Assembly (NCBI GenBank): GCA_950295325.1
Contig: OX485806.1
Coordinates: 1,054,001-1,118,000, forward strand
Direction: 5' to 3'
Source of the DNA: Polytrichum commune
Lineage: Eukaryota; Streptophyta; Polytrichopsida; Polytrichales; Polytrichaceae
DNA length: 64,000 nt
The notes under the pieces are model-generated. The model saw only the letters and a list, made by a program, of their open reading frames with translations. It did no database searches and was not told where the DNA came from. The position numbers were made by a program, and so were the translations under genes. Shown piece after piece: positions 24,742-35,899 of the stretch (within the stretch, counting starts at the first letter, position 1; every line of letters begins with the position of its first letter).

Positions 24742-26015
24742 GTAGCTCTCTAGCAACTTGGGCACCTTTCTAGCTAATAATTAATTAAAGTGCAAAAGTA
24801 AGTTAGGCAACCCATAAAATAATATTCTAGTATTGGGCAGTTTCAAAAAGTAATTTAACATAAGTTAGACATTAACCCCTAAGTGCCCGAGCAACCATAT
24901 ATGGTTGATCAAAAATTTCGGCTCGTTTGTGTGTGGGCAGGTAAAATTCCTTTGACCACGTAAATTTTTTTGGCGGGCAGCATGGAAGGGCAACTTTTGG
25001 ATTGAGGCATTTTTGACCAAAAAGAGTAAATATTCGATTTTAGAGAGGGTCGCAAAGGCATATATGTCCGTGATGTAGGGAATGGGTGGAGAAAGTGCTT
25101 TACTATTTCCTCAATGTTTCAGCTAATTGGACTATTGTACTTGTTTTTGACATCCAAAGAGTTCTCATTATTCATTTCTTTTGAAAAGTGTCGTAGTGGA
25201 AAGACTAAAAAAATTCCGTATTTTTGACCGTTGAATATGAGTATTCACAATTACCAATGTGAAGTAATTTGCAATATCAAATCGTCAAGTGTTAAAATAA
25301 AGAAAATGCATTTCAAGAATTGCAAGGAGGATTGCGAAATGATTGGGATAGCTCTATATGCATACATAGGGTCTTTGGAATCACATTTTCGTATTCTTTC
25401 ACATGTTGGAGTTGTTCATGTCACCTCAAACTCCTAAAAATACTTATGAGCAAATCATACCAACATTGTGGGGAGGGGCAACATACAAAAAAAAGAATGT
25501 ATACATTTCTCTTGTTTGAATCTCACAACTCTTATGCAATCTCGGTCTCAAAATTGGTATGCATACTAATAAACAAGTTCTTTAAACATCTATACGGTTA
25601 GATTTTGGATAAAAGACAAATCCCTCCATTGGGGATTGTATTAAACCCATGCACATATTTCTTAGGAAAAGTGCATTCCGAAAGGCTTGGGCACTTAGGG
25701 GTTAATCCAAGTCATTTCTATAATTCATGGACGATTTTCCTAATTTCACCTATGGCGGTTACGATTAACCTAAACACTTCCCTTAACCAACATTCCTTAC
25801 CTTAAAGTTTGTCTTATACTTGTATGTCAGGGTTTTGCTTTGTGTGAGAGTTATACAAAGTGGTCTTTGTGACAGACTATGTTACTTGCATTATTGTGAT
25901 TTTAGGCACTCTTTGAATGTTATCTCTTTTCTTAGACACTCGACAAAATTAATTTCTCAGAAATTTAAGCACCTTCAAAATGAATTATTATCTGCCCAAG
26001 TTGCTAGAGAACTAC
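24742..26015. mobile_element. Terminal-inverted-repeat element family B, copy interrupted by a TTAA-flanked element
   Basis: The left end GTAGCTCTCTAGCAACTTGG (24742-24764 in full) and the reverse complement of 25993-26015 differ at one of 23 positions. Weaker inverted similarity continues inward around TAATAATTAATT. Flanking 9-mers CATACTAAT and GATATTATT agree at 6 of 9, so the target duplication and superfamily are uncertain. Removing the inner element leaves about 444 bp, matching the copy at 14574. No transposase is visible. Confidence 0.7.
24872..25705. mobile_element. piggyBac-like element (non-autonomous or remnant) with TTAA target site
   Basis: The left end reads TTAACCCCTAAGTGCCC and the right end GGGCACTTAGGGGTTAA, perfect inverted copies of each other. 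Similarity continues inward as GAGC versus AAGC. TTAA duplication plus a terminus starting CCC is diagnostic of the piggyBac superfamily. Just inside the left end is the perfect palindrome CAACCATATATGGTTG, of a type often seen in piggyBac-like subterminal DNA. The related repeat at 14574 shows the empty site, with TTCA where this copy has TTAA-element-TTAA. The 826-bp interior has no intact transposase. A short frame at 25605-25670 (RQIPPLGIVLNPC) is at most weakly reminiscent of one. Confidence 0.72.
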
Positions 26016-26130
26016 GATATTATTTCACGACTTTACGTTGGATGAATGTGAGCTACATTTGTACACGATGAATCACTCTCTCCACGAATATACCAGGCAA
26101 TGTCTACCTTTCATGTGTTGATCATAAGAA

Positions 26131-26270
26131 GGTGGCCTGGGGAAAAGAAAATATAACGCCCGTATATCATACCGGCGTGAATGTGAGCCCGTTAACCCTG
26201 TACTGATCACGGTTCCCGTGATGCAATATAGGGCGTTATGCCTCCTTTTGGCCTGGGGAAAGAGAAATTG
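26131..26270. repeat. Compact structured segment between direct repeats
   Basis: GGCCTGGGGAAAAGAAAAT and GGCCTGGGGAAAGAGAAAT lie about 116 bp apart as direct repeats. Between them ATAACGCCC (26153-26161) pairs with GGGCGTTAT (26231-26239), and an inner perfect hairpin ATCACGG/CCGTGAT (26206-26222) sits on the right. The origin is unknown. It could be a very small mobile element or an RNA-like structure. Confidence 0.5.
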
Positions 26271-26895
26271 GACTACAAAATTACCAAAACTATCATAACT
26301 ACTTGGCCTCCGAGGTGGCATTACATGATTAGGAAAGATGATGACTTTGCAAGAGCATAGCCTTTTGTCATTGGCCTTTAACCACCTCCCCTCCCCTCCC
26401 TTAGAATACAAATAATCTTAAAACTTGCTCTTGTAGTTTCATATGCTTGTTTGCAACTTTGTATAGAAGTTAGAAATGCACCTAATGTGACTAACATGAA
26501 CATTTGAGACTCTTAATGTGTTAGGAAAATTTCGCATGATTTAAAAAAACACATAGAAATTCCATCAGGAGATTCATGCAATTTTTAGTTCATAAAAGTC
26601 AACATCACGTGATTTAATATTAGGTATGATCAATGAATATCAAGGTTTCTTTGCGAGCTGAAACGGTTATACATACAAGCCCTTCCAAAAGCTGATACTG
26701 TTGAGATAACCTACAGTAGTTTAGCCTTCAAATATCGGTTTTTAATAATCATTTGAAATACATATCAATGTTGTTTCAAGTGTGAAGTTCAACCATGATA
26801 TCATGTAGGGCACACATGTACATTTGTAAACTACTCAACTACCAATATGAGATTACTCAATGTACCAATAAATTGATACCCACATGATTTCAATT

Positions 26896-26898
<3 letters not shown>

Positions 26899-26932
<34 letters not shown>
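26899..26932. repeat. (AT)n microsatellite
   Basis: Seventeen uninterrupted AT dinucleotides in a non-coding stretch. Confidence 0.95.
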
Positions 26933-26934
<2 letters not shown>

Positions 26935-27224
26935 CATTGTAAAGGTCTATGATATTGCCTCTATACCCTTGAACATGTTACAAACGTTTTTAGTATCATG
27001 TCCTAACATGCACCAACCTTCAAATTCTCTTCTAATACTTGTATCTATTGACACTGACAAATATCAAGATTCCAACAACACTAGTGTGAACCCAGATAGG
27101 TCTCCACTTTGGGTCAAAAAATAGGTATCATACTTGGCCACAAATGAATCAATAATTGGGTGCAACTTTTACCTTGCCAAACTTATTAGATGACTATGTG
27201 GATCTTTAGCCGGGTGCTTTTACT

Positions 27225-27475
27225 TGGTGAGAGGGAATTATTGCATATGCACATACCTCTCATTCATCCAATGCAACAATCTTGAAATAGTATGCAACTT
27301 GGAAGTCACTTTCTTTAGTTGATTCAACACCGGATCTAGCTTTGAAGATCCTAAATTAGTTTACTGGAGGTCATTTGAGATGAAACAACAACAACCCAAT
27401 AGGGCGTCAAGTTTTTAGGTATGTTGGATGAATGAGAAGTATTGTATCTTTGTATACGATAATTCTCTCTCCCTT
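27225..27475. repeat. Imperfect inverted pair of a minor repeat
   Basis: GAGAGGGAATTATTGCATAT with CCTCTCATTCATCCA at the left is mirrored by the complement of 27420-27472 (GAGAGAGAATTATCGTATAC and TTCTCATTCATCCA). A third relative lies at 24560. It is non-coding. Confidence 0.4.
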
Positions 27476-27999
27476 TGTACCCTCCCTATGATTATGTGAG
27501 TTTTTAAGTTTAGTTTTTTGGAAATCACATACTGCAATGACAAATTCCCCCAAGTTGCCATCACAAGAAAACTAGAAAGATACGACCCCTCACTCCACTA
27601 CTAACCCAACAAGGATGGTCAATTCTACCCCAAAAAATCATCACTGCAGGCATCCAAGGATCCATCCACACCAACACTACCAAAACATTATTACACCCTA
27701 AAATCCCCAATAACAAAATACAACAACTCATGAAAACATTTTCGCAAATATCCATCCGATACCTAACACACGTTATCCTAAACAACAGAAAACTTGAAAA
27801 GAAACAAGCACCAATCCCACTAGACTAGCCATCACATCCTAAACATGACCACACTCTAGTACACATGAAGACAAAATACACCATAATCCTACACCTAAAT
27901 CAATATATAATCTTAACACCTTCCAATCCACCTAGTGAAAAATAGGCATTCAGCTACCTTCACCCACATCCATACAGATTAGTCATGATTGAGAGTGCA

Positions 28000-29640
28000 A
28001 CAATGTAATAACATGTAATAACAAGATAGATTAGTCATGTTTGCATGAGTTGTTGTGCTTTGATATTTGAGATTGTACTGCAATAGTCTGCGATTACTAA
28101 GTCTTTGTTGCACTCTCAATCTTCCTGCAAACCACTCTTGGTCATGTCTCTTTAATTGGAACTTTGTTGGCCTTTAGATACACAGACCACTCTAGATCTG
28201 TAGTAGAATGTGCGAGGTCTGTTGCAACAAATTGCTTACTTGTTGAATTGCTATCCTTCCTAGTGGTTCGGTGTTGATTTGGTCCCTGTGCGGTATTCAT
28301 GTCGTTGTGTGTGGATCCCTGTGTTCAATGTGAGTTCTTTGTATGTAAATTTAGGGCATGTTGTGTTCTGTCGCTAGTGGTTGTTGCTGCTATGAATTCT
28401 GTTGTCTTTGTTGAGACATCCCATAGAGCGTTGAAGTTTATAGGCATGCCTCATCCTCACCAGTGTGTGTCTCACTTGCAAGCTTGCTGCACCTTCGGTT
28501 ATCATGTGCAAGGATCGTCACCTTTCTGTTTTCTAAAGAGAGATAATTGATCCCCTACCGGTGGATGATCCCCCATTGATATATAGGCCACCTCTTTTCT
28601 ATTCAGTTGATGCTTCTTCATCTCCGTTCATCTTAGTGAATGTATTTGCAGCTTTGCCTTCTTTGTGTTGTCCTAGCTTTCCGTATCTTTGGAGAAGTAT
28701 GCAGCTAGTTGTGGTGGTGGTTTGCAGAAGGGTTCGATTGTGTTTCAGAACCGATGTCCTCTTGAGATTCCCAAGCCCACTTTCTGATTAATTTTTTTTT
28801 GCTTAAAAACATGTTTTCTTGCGAGTTTCTTGCTTCTGGTCACTTTGCATTTCTAGCAATACCATAGCTTGCACTTCCAGTAGATCATCACATAGTAGGC
28901 CTACATACTAGGCATATACATAGTGCCGATCAATGGTTATAATTCTCCTGCTAAATCTGGAAGAGAACTAGTGCAGATTTGTCTATCTGGTGCCTATCTA
29001 GTGCAGATTCTTATTTATATATATTGTTGTGAGATCAGAGGGATTCAGGTCTTGATTTACACACAGCAAAGAATTGTGCGAGCACTTTTTGTTCTCTTAA
29101 TTTTTCTGGATTTTCAATATGCTAACCACGACTTAATTACACAGGTGCAGAAATCTTTTCTTTCTTGGCGAATGCAATTATCTTTGTTCTTGCAACCCAT
29201 TCATCATGATAGGGAAAGGAAAGGAGATTCTGCCAATTGAGCTTCCATGGAAAGATTTTGTCCAGTCCGCTCATGGATGCATCACTCTTCTTCAATTTAC
29301 GTACCCAGGTGAGCAGAGATGAGCCGCAAGTATTCAAGGAATGCTACCAGGTTCTAATCAGGTTTGCAGTTTGAGAGATGGATCGATAGTCGAGAAGCGT
29401 TTCAATGACTCACCTGCATCCTGGTACGGTGAACGAACCAGGGATGTTGCAACAATGCACCGAAGTTTCTGGTTTATACATTGCGCCAGTCGAATATCTG
29501 GACCACTTTGAGAAACTTCGCCTTCATAATCTAATGAGTATTTTGCAGATCATGAGTTATTTCATCAACTATTTCATAGGTGCAGGCATGTTATCGTTAT
29601 TTCACTGCATGTATACAAATGTTTGAACACCAGCATTTGA
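28000..29640 (+). other. Unresolved T/G-rich stretch with protein-like fragments
   Basis: Composition changes here to T/G-rich on the plus strand with higher GC, like transcribed plant sequence. Short frames look protein-like (near 29225-29310, KEILPIELPWKDFV followed by HGCITLLQFTYPG; near 29362-29510, RFNDSPASWYGERTRD). They do not connect into a gene by clear splice sites and I do not recognise the family. It could be a pseudogene, a gene 3' end or a non-coding transcript. Confidence 0.25.
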
Positions 29641-29728
29641 GACGTAGGGTTGCGTCCTACGTCGGTGAAATAACTTTGCAAATCTACCAAAGCTGTAGTT
29701 TTCTGCAGATTTGCCAGTGACGTAGGAC
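29641..29728. repeat. Compound inverted repeat (hairpin)
   Basis: GTCCTACGTC (29654-29663) pairs perfectly with GACGTAGGAC (29719-29728). Inside it GCAAATCT (29678-29685) pairs with AGATTTGC (29707-29714) around a 21-nt loop. A further GACGTAGG at 29641-29648 could pair alternatively with the first arm. The arms are asymmetrically spaced (14 versus 4 nt). Confidence 0.65.
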
Positions 29729-31942
29729 AAGATTCTAATGACTCAGGTCAATTGCCCAGAACGCAAATGCTTGTAGTGTCGATAGATTCTACAACATATT
29801 TGCAATATAATGTTGTTGGGCTCTAGAGATCACCTCCACTTGATGCAAACAACCTCTTCTACTTGAGAATTAGGATATGTATGTAATGGGAACAATTCTT
29901 GAGAAGGATATATTAAATGCATTCTTCAAGATTGTTTAAGTTTCCGTAATCTTGTATGTTCCTGTGTCATGACCAGTTGTATCCATGTGTGTGATTTTCA
30001 CTTGCGCATGAAACTCTTACCACCTTTGATAAATTTTAAAGTACTCAGATGGGTAGAAGGATTTGGTTAGCTAGTGGCATACATTGCTGATTTTGGAATA
30101 GTTCGGTTTTGGAATGCAGTGGAATTTATTCATAAAACACCCCTCCTGATTCTTGATGAATGGCTACTTTGAAGGGGGTTCACCCCCCTAATAATTATCC
30201 AAGGTGAGCATCTTCCTCTGAATTCTGATGGCTTAAACTTTAGACATTAAACCAGGAGATTTCTTTCAAGAATGAAAAGGGCAGAGAATGAATAAGTTGT
30301 GCCAGTGTTATTCAGTCCACTTTTCTTATGCTCTGCCTTCTAATGATCAGATTTATGTATGTTAAATTTGTGTTGCATTAGCAATTCTATGATAAAATAT
30401 CAACAAAAACCACATTGAAAAATGGATCTCCCTAGTTGTAGTGAACATGGTTATTGGAAGTGTATGTTTGTTGACTCTTGAACCCCTAAATGTGTCAGAA
30501 TGAGGTTTTTTTTATGGTTATTTAGGTGAGTGAATTTGAGTGTTGTTTTTATTATGATTTTCTTAATATACACTAGGTGCCATAAGATTTGGAATCCATT
30601 TGTATAAAAACATTGCAAATTGGATAAGATTCGAGACCTACAATCAAGCAACACATAGGCTAGTAGAAAATCAACACATTGGACGATATAGCACATGGTG
30701 GTCTCATCTTGAAAATTCCGTCCACTAGGGTGTGTGTCTCTCGTGCTCCAATGCCAGTGCAATCTACCTTGACACCTGCTATTGAGTCAACCCTAGTATG
30801 ATGGAACAACCATATAAATTGCGAAGAGTCATACCTCTAGATCATTATTCAAACTTGACTATAGATCTTTCTAGTGCAACATACTCTATGTTCATCATTT
30901 ATTAATACCTTAAATAAACATATAGTCATTCAAAGGTTTGTGGGGTCATTTGTAGGAACACACCTTGGATGTATGGGTTGACGATTTTTGGAGGATCCCC
31001 AACAATACTAGATACCATACTACTTGGGCAGTTTTGAATATTGGAGTCTAATATCTAATTCATTTCCCAAAATGGATTTCAACAAACTTGGCAATCAAAG
31101 TTTTCCCCCCAAATTTACATTGTTAAATTTCACATTTCTAAATCCATTATTTCCGCAATATATTTTGGTATTAGGAACTCACATAATTTCTGTCGAAGTC
31201 CTCCAGGTGGAATGGTCCATCATTTATTTAAGAATGCATATCTATAGGCTCACAACTTCCTAGTACCAATGCAAATATGCCAGCATCGAACCAATTTTCT
31301 AGGTAGTTTCAATAAGAATGAGAGGCTTCAATGCTCCTACTTTTGGGATTTTTCGACATGCTCAAACTATGCATTGATTTCATTAACATGGAGAAACGAC
31401 ACAACAATATTCTCCCACATATTCGGGAAAGGTTAGTCTTGGCAAGCTTATCATGGGAAGGCAACAACTCTTGATGGGTTTAACAATGTTGTGACAACTT
31501 TGCATATGTAGCATACATATACATTGTTTATGGTAAACATTGTAGGCATACTTATAGTGTGAAGTAAACTTTGATGCACTAGAGTGTGGTCCATAGTATA
31601 CATCATCATTGTTTAAAACAATGTAAAAACCTTATACTTGAAGGAATTGTTTTTGCATCAATCTCTCCACATATATGAGATTCATGTAAATCCTAATTTT
31701 TTGCACTAACATTGAAGAAGGGACATTTGAGGAAATGATTAAGTTGAATTTGGTTGACAATGTTATAGAAAACGAATTGGCGGTTATATTTCACATTCGA
31801 AATCATCTAGATAAGATGGGTATGAATTGATTCTCACTTTGGTGGAATGTCTCTCAAATGCACAATGTTTTTAGTCCAATTGAAATATTGTGACCTATGA
31901 CGTGGGCCTCTGATGTTATATAATGTGAGTTGGAATATAATG
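29729..31942. other. Intergenic DNA without recognisable genes
   Basis: AT-rich. Short frames such as 30451-30762 (minus) show no family motifs. No terminal repeats or RNA genes were seen. Confidence 0.45.
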
Positions 31943-32139
31943 TGTCACGTTCCTCTTTTACACAAGAATAATATAATCATGAATGTGCAAGAGACACCAC
32001 TGAGTATGTTACAAAAGCTTTACAACTTAAACACAATATTGTGATTGCTATGAGCTCGAACCACCCGACCATAGGAGAAAAACAATAACACAATTCTCTC
32101 TCCTCCCCCAAGCTCTCTCTTATGTCCCAAAGGCACTCC
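31943..32139 (+). repeat. LTR-like direct repeat, copy 1
   Basis: It opens TGTCACGTTCCTCTTTTACA and continues through ATTGTGATTGCTATGAGCTC, CCACCCGACCATAGGAGA and a CTCTCTCC tract. The same order occurs at 33945-34145, about 2.0 kb further on in the same orientation. A TGT-start repeat pair suggests LTRs, but no primer-binding site or retroelement proteins lie between, and similarity ends after about 200 bp. Confidence 0.5.
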
Positions 32140-32477
32140 TAATCTTATCAATCTTAATCCATAGTATCTAAGAGATACTTTTAGAAGTCTCATGTCTTAC
32201 AAAATTAGATTGGACTTCCTTATCTATATACATATGAAGGTCCCTGCAAGTTATATATGTATATACTTTAATGGTATTGAAAACAAAAATATTGTCAAAT
32301 ATCCGTACCCTACTATTTTAGATAAAAATGTGACTTCCTCATTATAGATACCCAAATGGTATCTAATAAAAACAATACCAATCCAACATTGGCTAAAACA
32401 CTTATTGTATAAGAGGGAGTAAATCATAAGCTATATCATATATCAAGCAGATAGAAGAAACGCTGACCCCTAATGGG

Positions 32478-32509
32478 ATTTTATTTTATTTTATTTTATT
32501 TTATTTTTT
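32478..32509. repeat. (TTTTA)n microsatellite
   Basis: Six imperfect TTTTA units. The following 130 bp (to about 32640) is less AT-rich than its surroundings but has no recognised identity. Confidence 0.85.
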
Positions 32510-33944
32510 GGAACTTTGTGTAAGCGCTATCTATGTTGGGTCACCCGTTTAGCATAGACTCGCTATACACGGATGGCTTCCACCACCACATAAAAATGCC
32601 CTTTGAGGATAGCGGTGCCGCCCAACAAGGGAGGAATTCTAATCCCGACTGCATTATTTATGCAAATTCTTATATAACAAGCACATAGACATGGTTGTAA
32701 CTAGGTCAAATTATAAGGTAGTACATCTATGAGTTTTTACCAGTATTAAGGGGGTGGGCAGTACTGGTACAACCCTCAAGAATAGTATAACTAATAACAT
32801 AATAGTAATAAGGTCTAGGCAGTAGGGTAATGTAGACTAGAAGGGGTAGCTAACATGTGTAGTAGAGAGAAATCCATTAGAGCTACAAACTTTTTGAAAT
32901 CGCATTATTGCATGAACGCAAATCATGAAACTAATTGTGCCATGGAGAGATGAACAAGAAAGAAAACAATGTGAATTAATATAGAAGTGTGGACTAATAT
33001 GGGATCAATTATTGATACTTATATATCTACATGTAAATTTTTTCAAATGTAATGATGGATTTCAAACACTAATATGCTCACCATGTCTATGTGGATTGCA
33101 CATGCATATAATCATGATTGTTAGTGTAGTAGCGCTACTTCATCACATTCAAGAGAGACTCTGCCATATTCAATGTCATCTTGGCACCCTCATACAATAC
33201 TCTATCCTCACATCATAAATCTGGCTCAATGACAAAGATGATCATAATATTAAAATATATAAAAATAACATCGGTGCTTTTGATTTGCACCGACGTGAAT
33301 GGGATCTTGTTCTTCCTTACCATTATCCCGTTTTACTAGGTAACAAGGTCAGCGCACTTCCTACATTCCGGGAGGTGGGCTCCTTTAAATAATAGTTTCA
33401 ACCGGGGGGGGGTGTCATTTGTGTGTTTTTTATGAATTAGGTGTGGTTGTTTGAGTTTATGGGAGCAAGTCAACTAGGATTTGGTTGTTATTGAGCTTTC
33501 TTTTATTTAGGACAAGGTATGTGAGGTATTTTATGGCTATTTGATGTTTGTGTTTCATGAGTTTTTGACTTCTCGAGGAGGTATTTTGAGTTTTACTAGG
33601 GCTTCAAGTGATTGTTTGTATATGGCTCCTCATACCCCTATTGTGACGGTAATAACATTGTATCCTGTAATTTTTTTAATGTTTGAATGAGGGGGGTCAT
33701 AGTTATTTGTCATAGTTTTTTTCTCTTATGATGAAGATGATCACATTGTAGTAGGTCGTAGGGTTATGATCGTTGCATATTACAATTTGTAGATGTCGAG
33801 GCAAAGGAGTGTATTAAACATGTTAGTGACAAAGAGGAGGGAGTTTAGTGAGCATGTTAGTGACAAAGATGAGGAGGGAATGGAAGATGATAGGGGTAGT
33901 TATAGAGCTTCTATGTATGGTTCCACGTTGACTACATTGAATGT

Positions 33945-34145
33945 TGTCACGTTCCTCTTCTACGCAAGAATAGCACAAGCATGAATGCACTTGAGACACC
34001 AAGGTTGAGAGCTTTCAAACTTTGTACATTACAAAATGATTTACAACTTCATCATGATATTGTGATTGCTATGAGCTCAAACCACCCAACCATAGGAGAG
34101 ACCAAAAAATCCTCTCTCCTCCCTTGAGCTCCCTTTTGTGCCAAA
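33945..34145 (+). repeat. LTR-like direct repeat, copy 2
   Basis: It matches 31943-32139: TGTCACGTTCCTCTTCTACG, CATGAATGCACTTGAGACAC, ATTGTGATTGCTATGAGCTC, CCACCCAACCATAGGAGA. Just upstream (33805-33885) is a small tandem duplication around CATGTTAGTGACAAAGA. Confidence 0.5.
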
Positions 34146-34244
34146 ACAACATTTTTACTTTCTATTTATCATATAGGAAAAATCTTCTATTCCTAGTTTC
34201 TTTTGGTTCTACTATGAATCTTCTATCTTTTGGCTCAATCACAA

Positions 34245-34480
34245 TCCACGAGTTGGAACTGTCTAATTCCAACTTGATGATTCATTCATTCATTATTCGA
34301 GTTGGAACTATCTAAATTCAACTACATTTATTCATTGAGAGTTGTATAGCTCCCATGAATAACATCCATTCGCTTGGAGTTGTCTAACTCCGATGCAAAG
34401 ATCTTTGATACGGAGTTGTCCAACTCCCGTGCACAATTCCTTCATGGGTTGTTTGACCCAATTTTTTCTTTGGAGTTATT
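34245..34480 (+). repeat. Array of short palindromes spaced about 36-52 bp
   Basis: Six diverged units each carry a GAGTTG...CAACTC-type palindrome. Examples are GAGTTGGAACTGTCTAATTC near 34250, GGAGTTGTCTAACTCC near 34377 and GGAGTTGTCCAACTCCC near 34412. Spacing is irregular. The array lies just downstream of the second LTR-like repeat and may belong to the same element. Confidence 0.5.
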
Positions 34481-35419
34481 TGACTTCAATCACCATCTGC
34501 TCACATGCTAAGTACCACAAAATATGGCCAGTCTTTCTTTCTTGCATAATTCAACATTTAATCATTCAATCCAGGTACATCATAAATGTGCTCATTACTT
34601 TGTGAATAGTAATATGTGTGAGTAATTTCCTCTTGTACTTCCATATACTGTATGTCCAAAAACAATTTCTAAATTCTCCACAATGCCTTCATCAATTCAT
34701 CTCTCAAACCTATATGAATTTTAGAAATATAGTCTAGAGCATGCTCGATACTTGGAACGTGGTTACATTCTACTTTTTTATAAAATGAAATGTTGTACAA
34801 ACAACAATGTTAAAAATTGTCTCCAAACTCTTATACCAAGCTTGCGGTTGTTGATTTTAAGAGTAAAGTAAGGCATTCATTACGTTGATTATACTTTGTA
34901 TGAACTTCCCACTCATACTATTATAAACAAAGATGTTATTATTTTCACCACAACACCATAATTATAGGATACTAGTGGGTGTATCTCCAAATATTTTGCC
35001 AACCTCACCACTCACAAGTTGATGCTTAATGCTCACCGCTCACATGTCAAGACTTCCCTAACATTAGTGAATCCAAATCGAGAGGGGTAAAGGCATAGTT
35101 GAGTTATTTATTTATTTTTATTTTTTAATTGTTTTCCCATGCAAGTACTTACACAATGCCACCATGATATGTGTCCTGCACTAAGTCATCAGTAAATTTC
35201 ATGTTTAAGTGCAAATCACTTGTTTTCTTCATTAAAAGATAATTTACTTGCAAGTGTGTCAAATAAACCTAAGTTAAAGAACTCAGTCAAGTTAACTATT
35301 AGATAGTTAGTTCCATCACTTTGGGAGGAAACTCGATTAAATATTTTCTCAAACATGATTGTGCATTGTACTTGAAGTAATCATTGACACCACCATAATG
35401 CAAGATCATTGTTGCTTAC

Positions 35420-35765
35420 CGCATCTCGAATCATACACTTGCCATTTTTAACTGGAAGGTGTTTGATTGGTTGTATCCCCTTGATTATGCCACTTCTGCT
35501 CTTAACTTATAATGTAGTTGACAACGAGCCACACTTCATGTTGGAGTGTCCCTTATATAACATAATTAGAGATAATTTTTCATATTTATTTCAAAATTTA
35601 ATATTGGGGAGTTTCAAGTCTTTCTTTAATTGGGACCATCAAATTGATATAAGCCTCTATTTCACTGAAACTATTGCATTCTGCTAGTCTAAGAAATTAG
35701 CCGGTTTCACACCATCTTGATGCACTTTAATTCCCATAAGCCTTTTGACCTCTGGGAAATTAAAA
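35420..35765 (+). pseudogene. Degraded non-LTR retrotransposon (reverse transcriptase C-terminal region) fragment
   Basis: One frame reads YRISNHTLAI; after a frameshift another reads NEPHFMLECPLYNIIRDNF and then LILGSFKSFF, DISLYFTETIAF, with LAGFTPS after a stop. RISSHxLAIExGR, then (D/E)E.HFxLECPLY.xIRD, is a pattern I associate with the end of LINE-type reverse transcriptase polyproteins. Only this scrap remains, with at least one frameshift and stops. No flanking element boundaries were found. Confidence 0.5.
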
Positions 35766-35899
35766 TTAAAATAATTTAATTCAACTTCATTAGATAGAGA
35801 ACAGTTATTTTTGAGTTAATTTTTAACCGCAAGTGCAATAAATCCTTCCTTAATTGTACCCACAAAACAACTACGGGATGAAGTGAGGTGATGGATGGT

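Larger units (their letters stand above)
26270..28000. other. Intergenic DNA, otherwise featureless
   Basis: Apart from the AT microsatellite and the inverted pair listed separately, this AT-rich stretch shows no exon-like frames or further terminal repeats. Confidence 0.45.
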
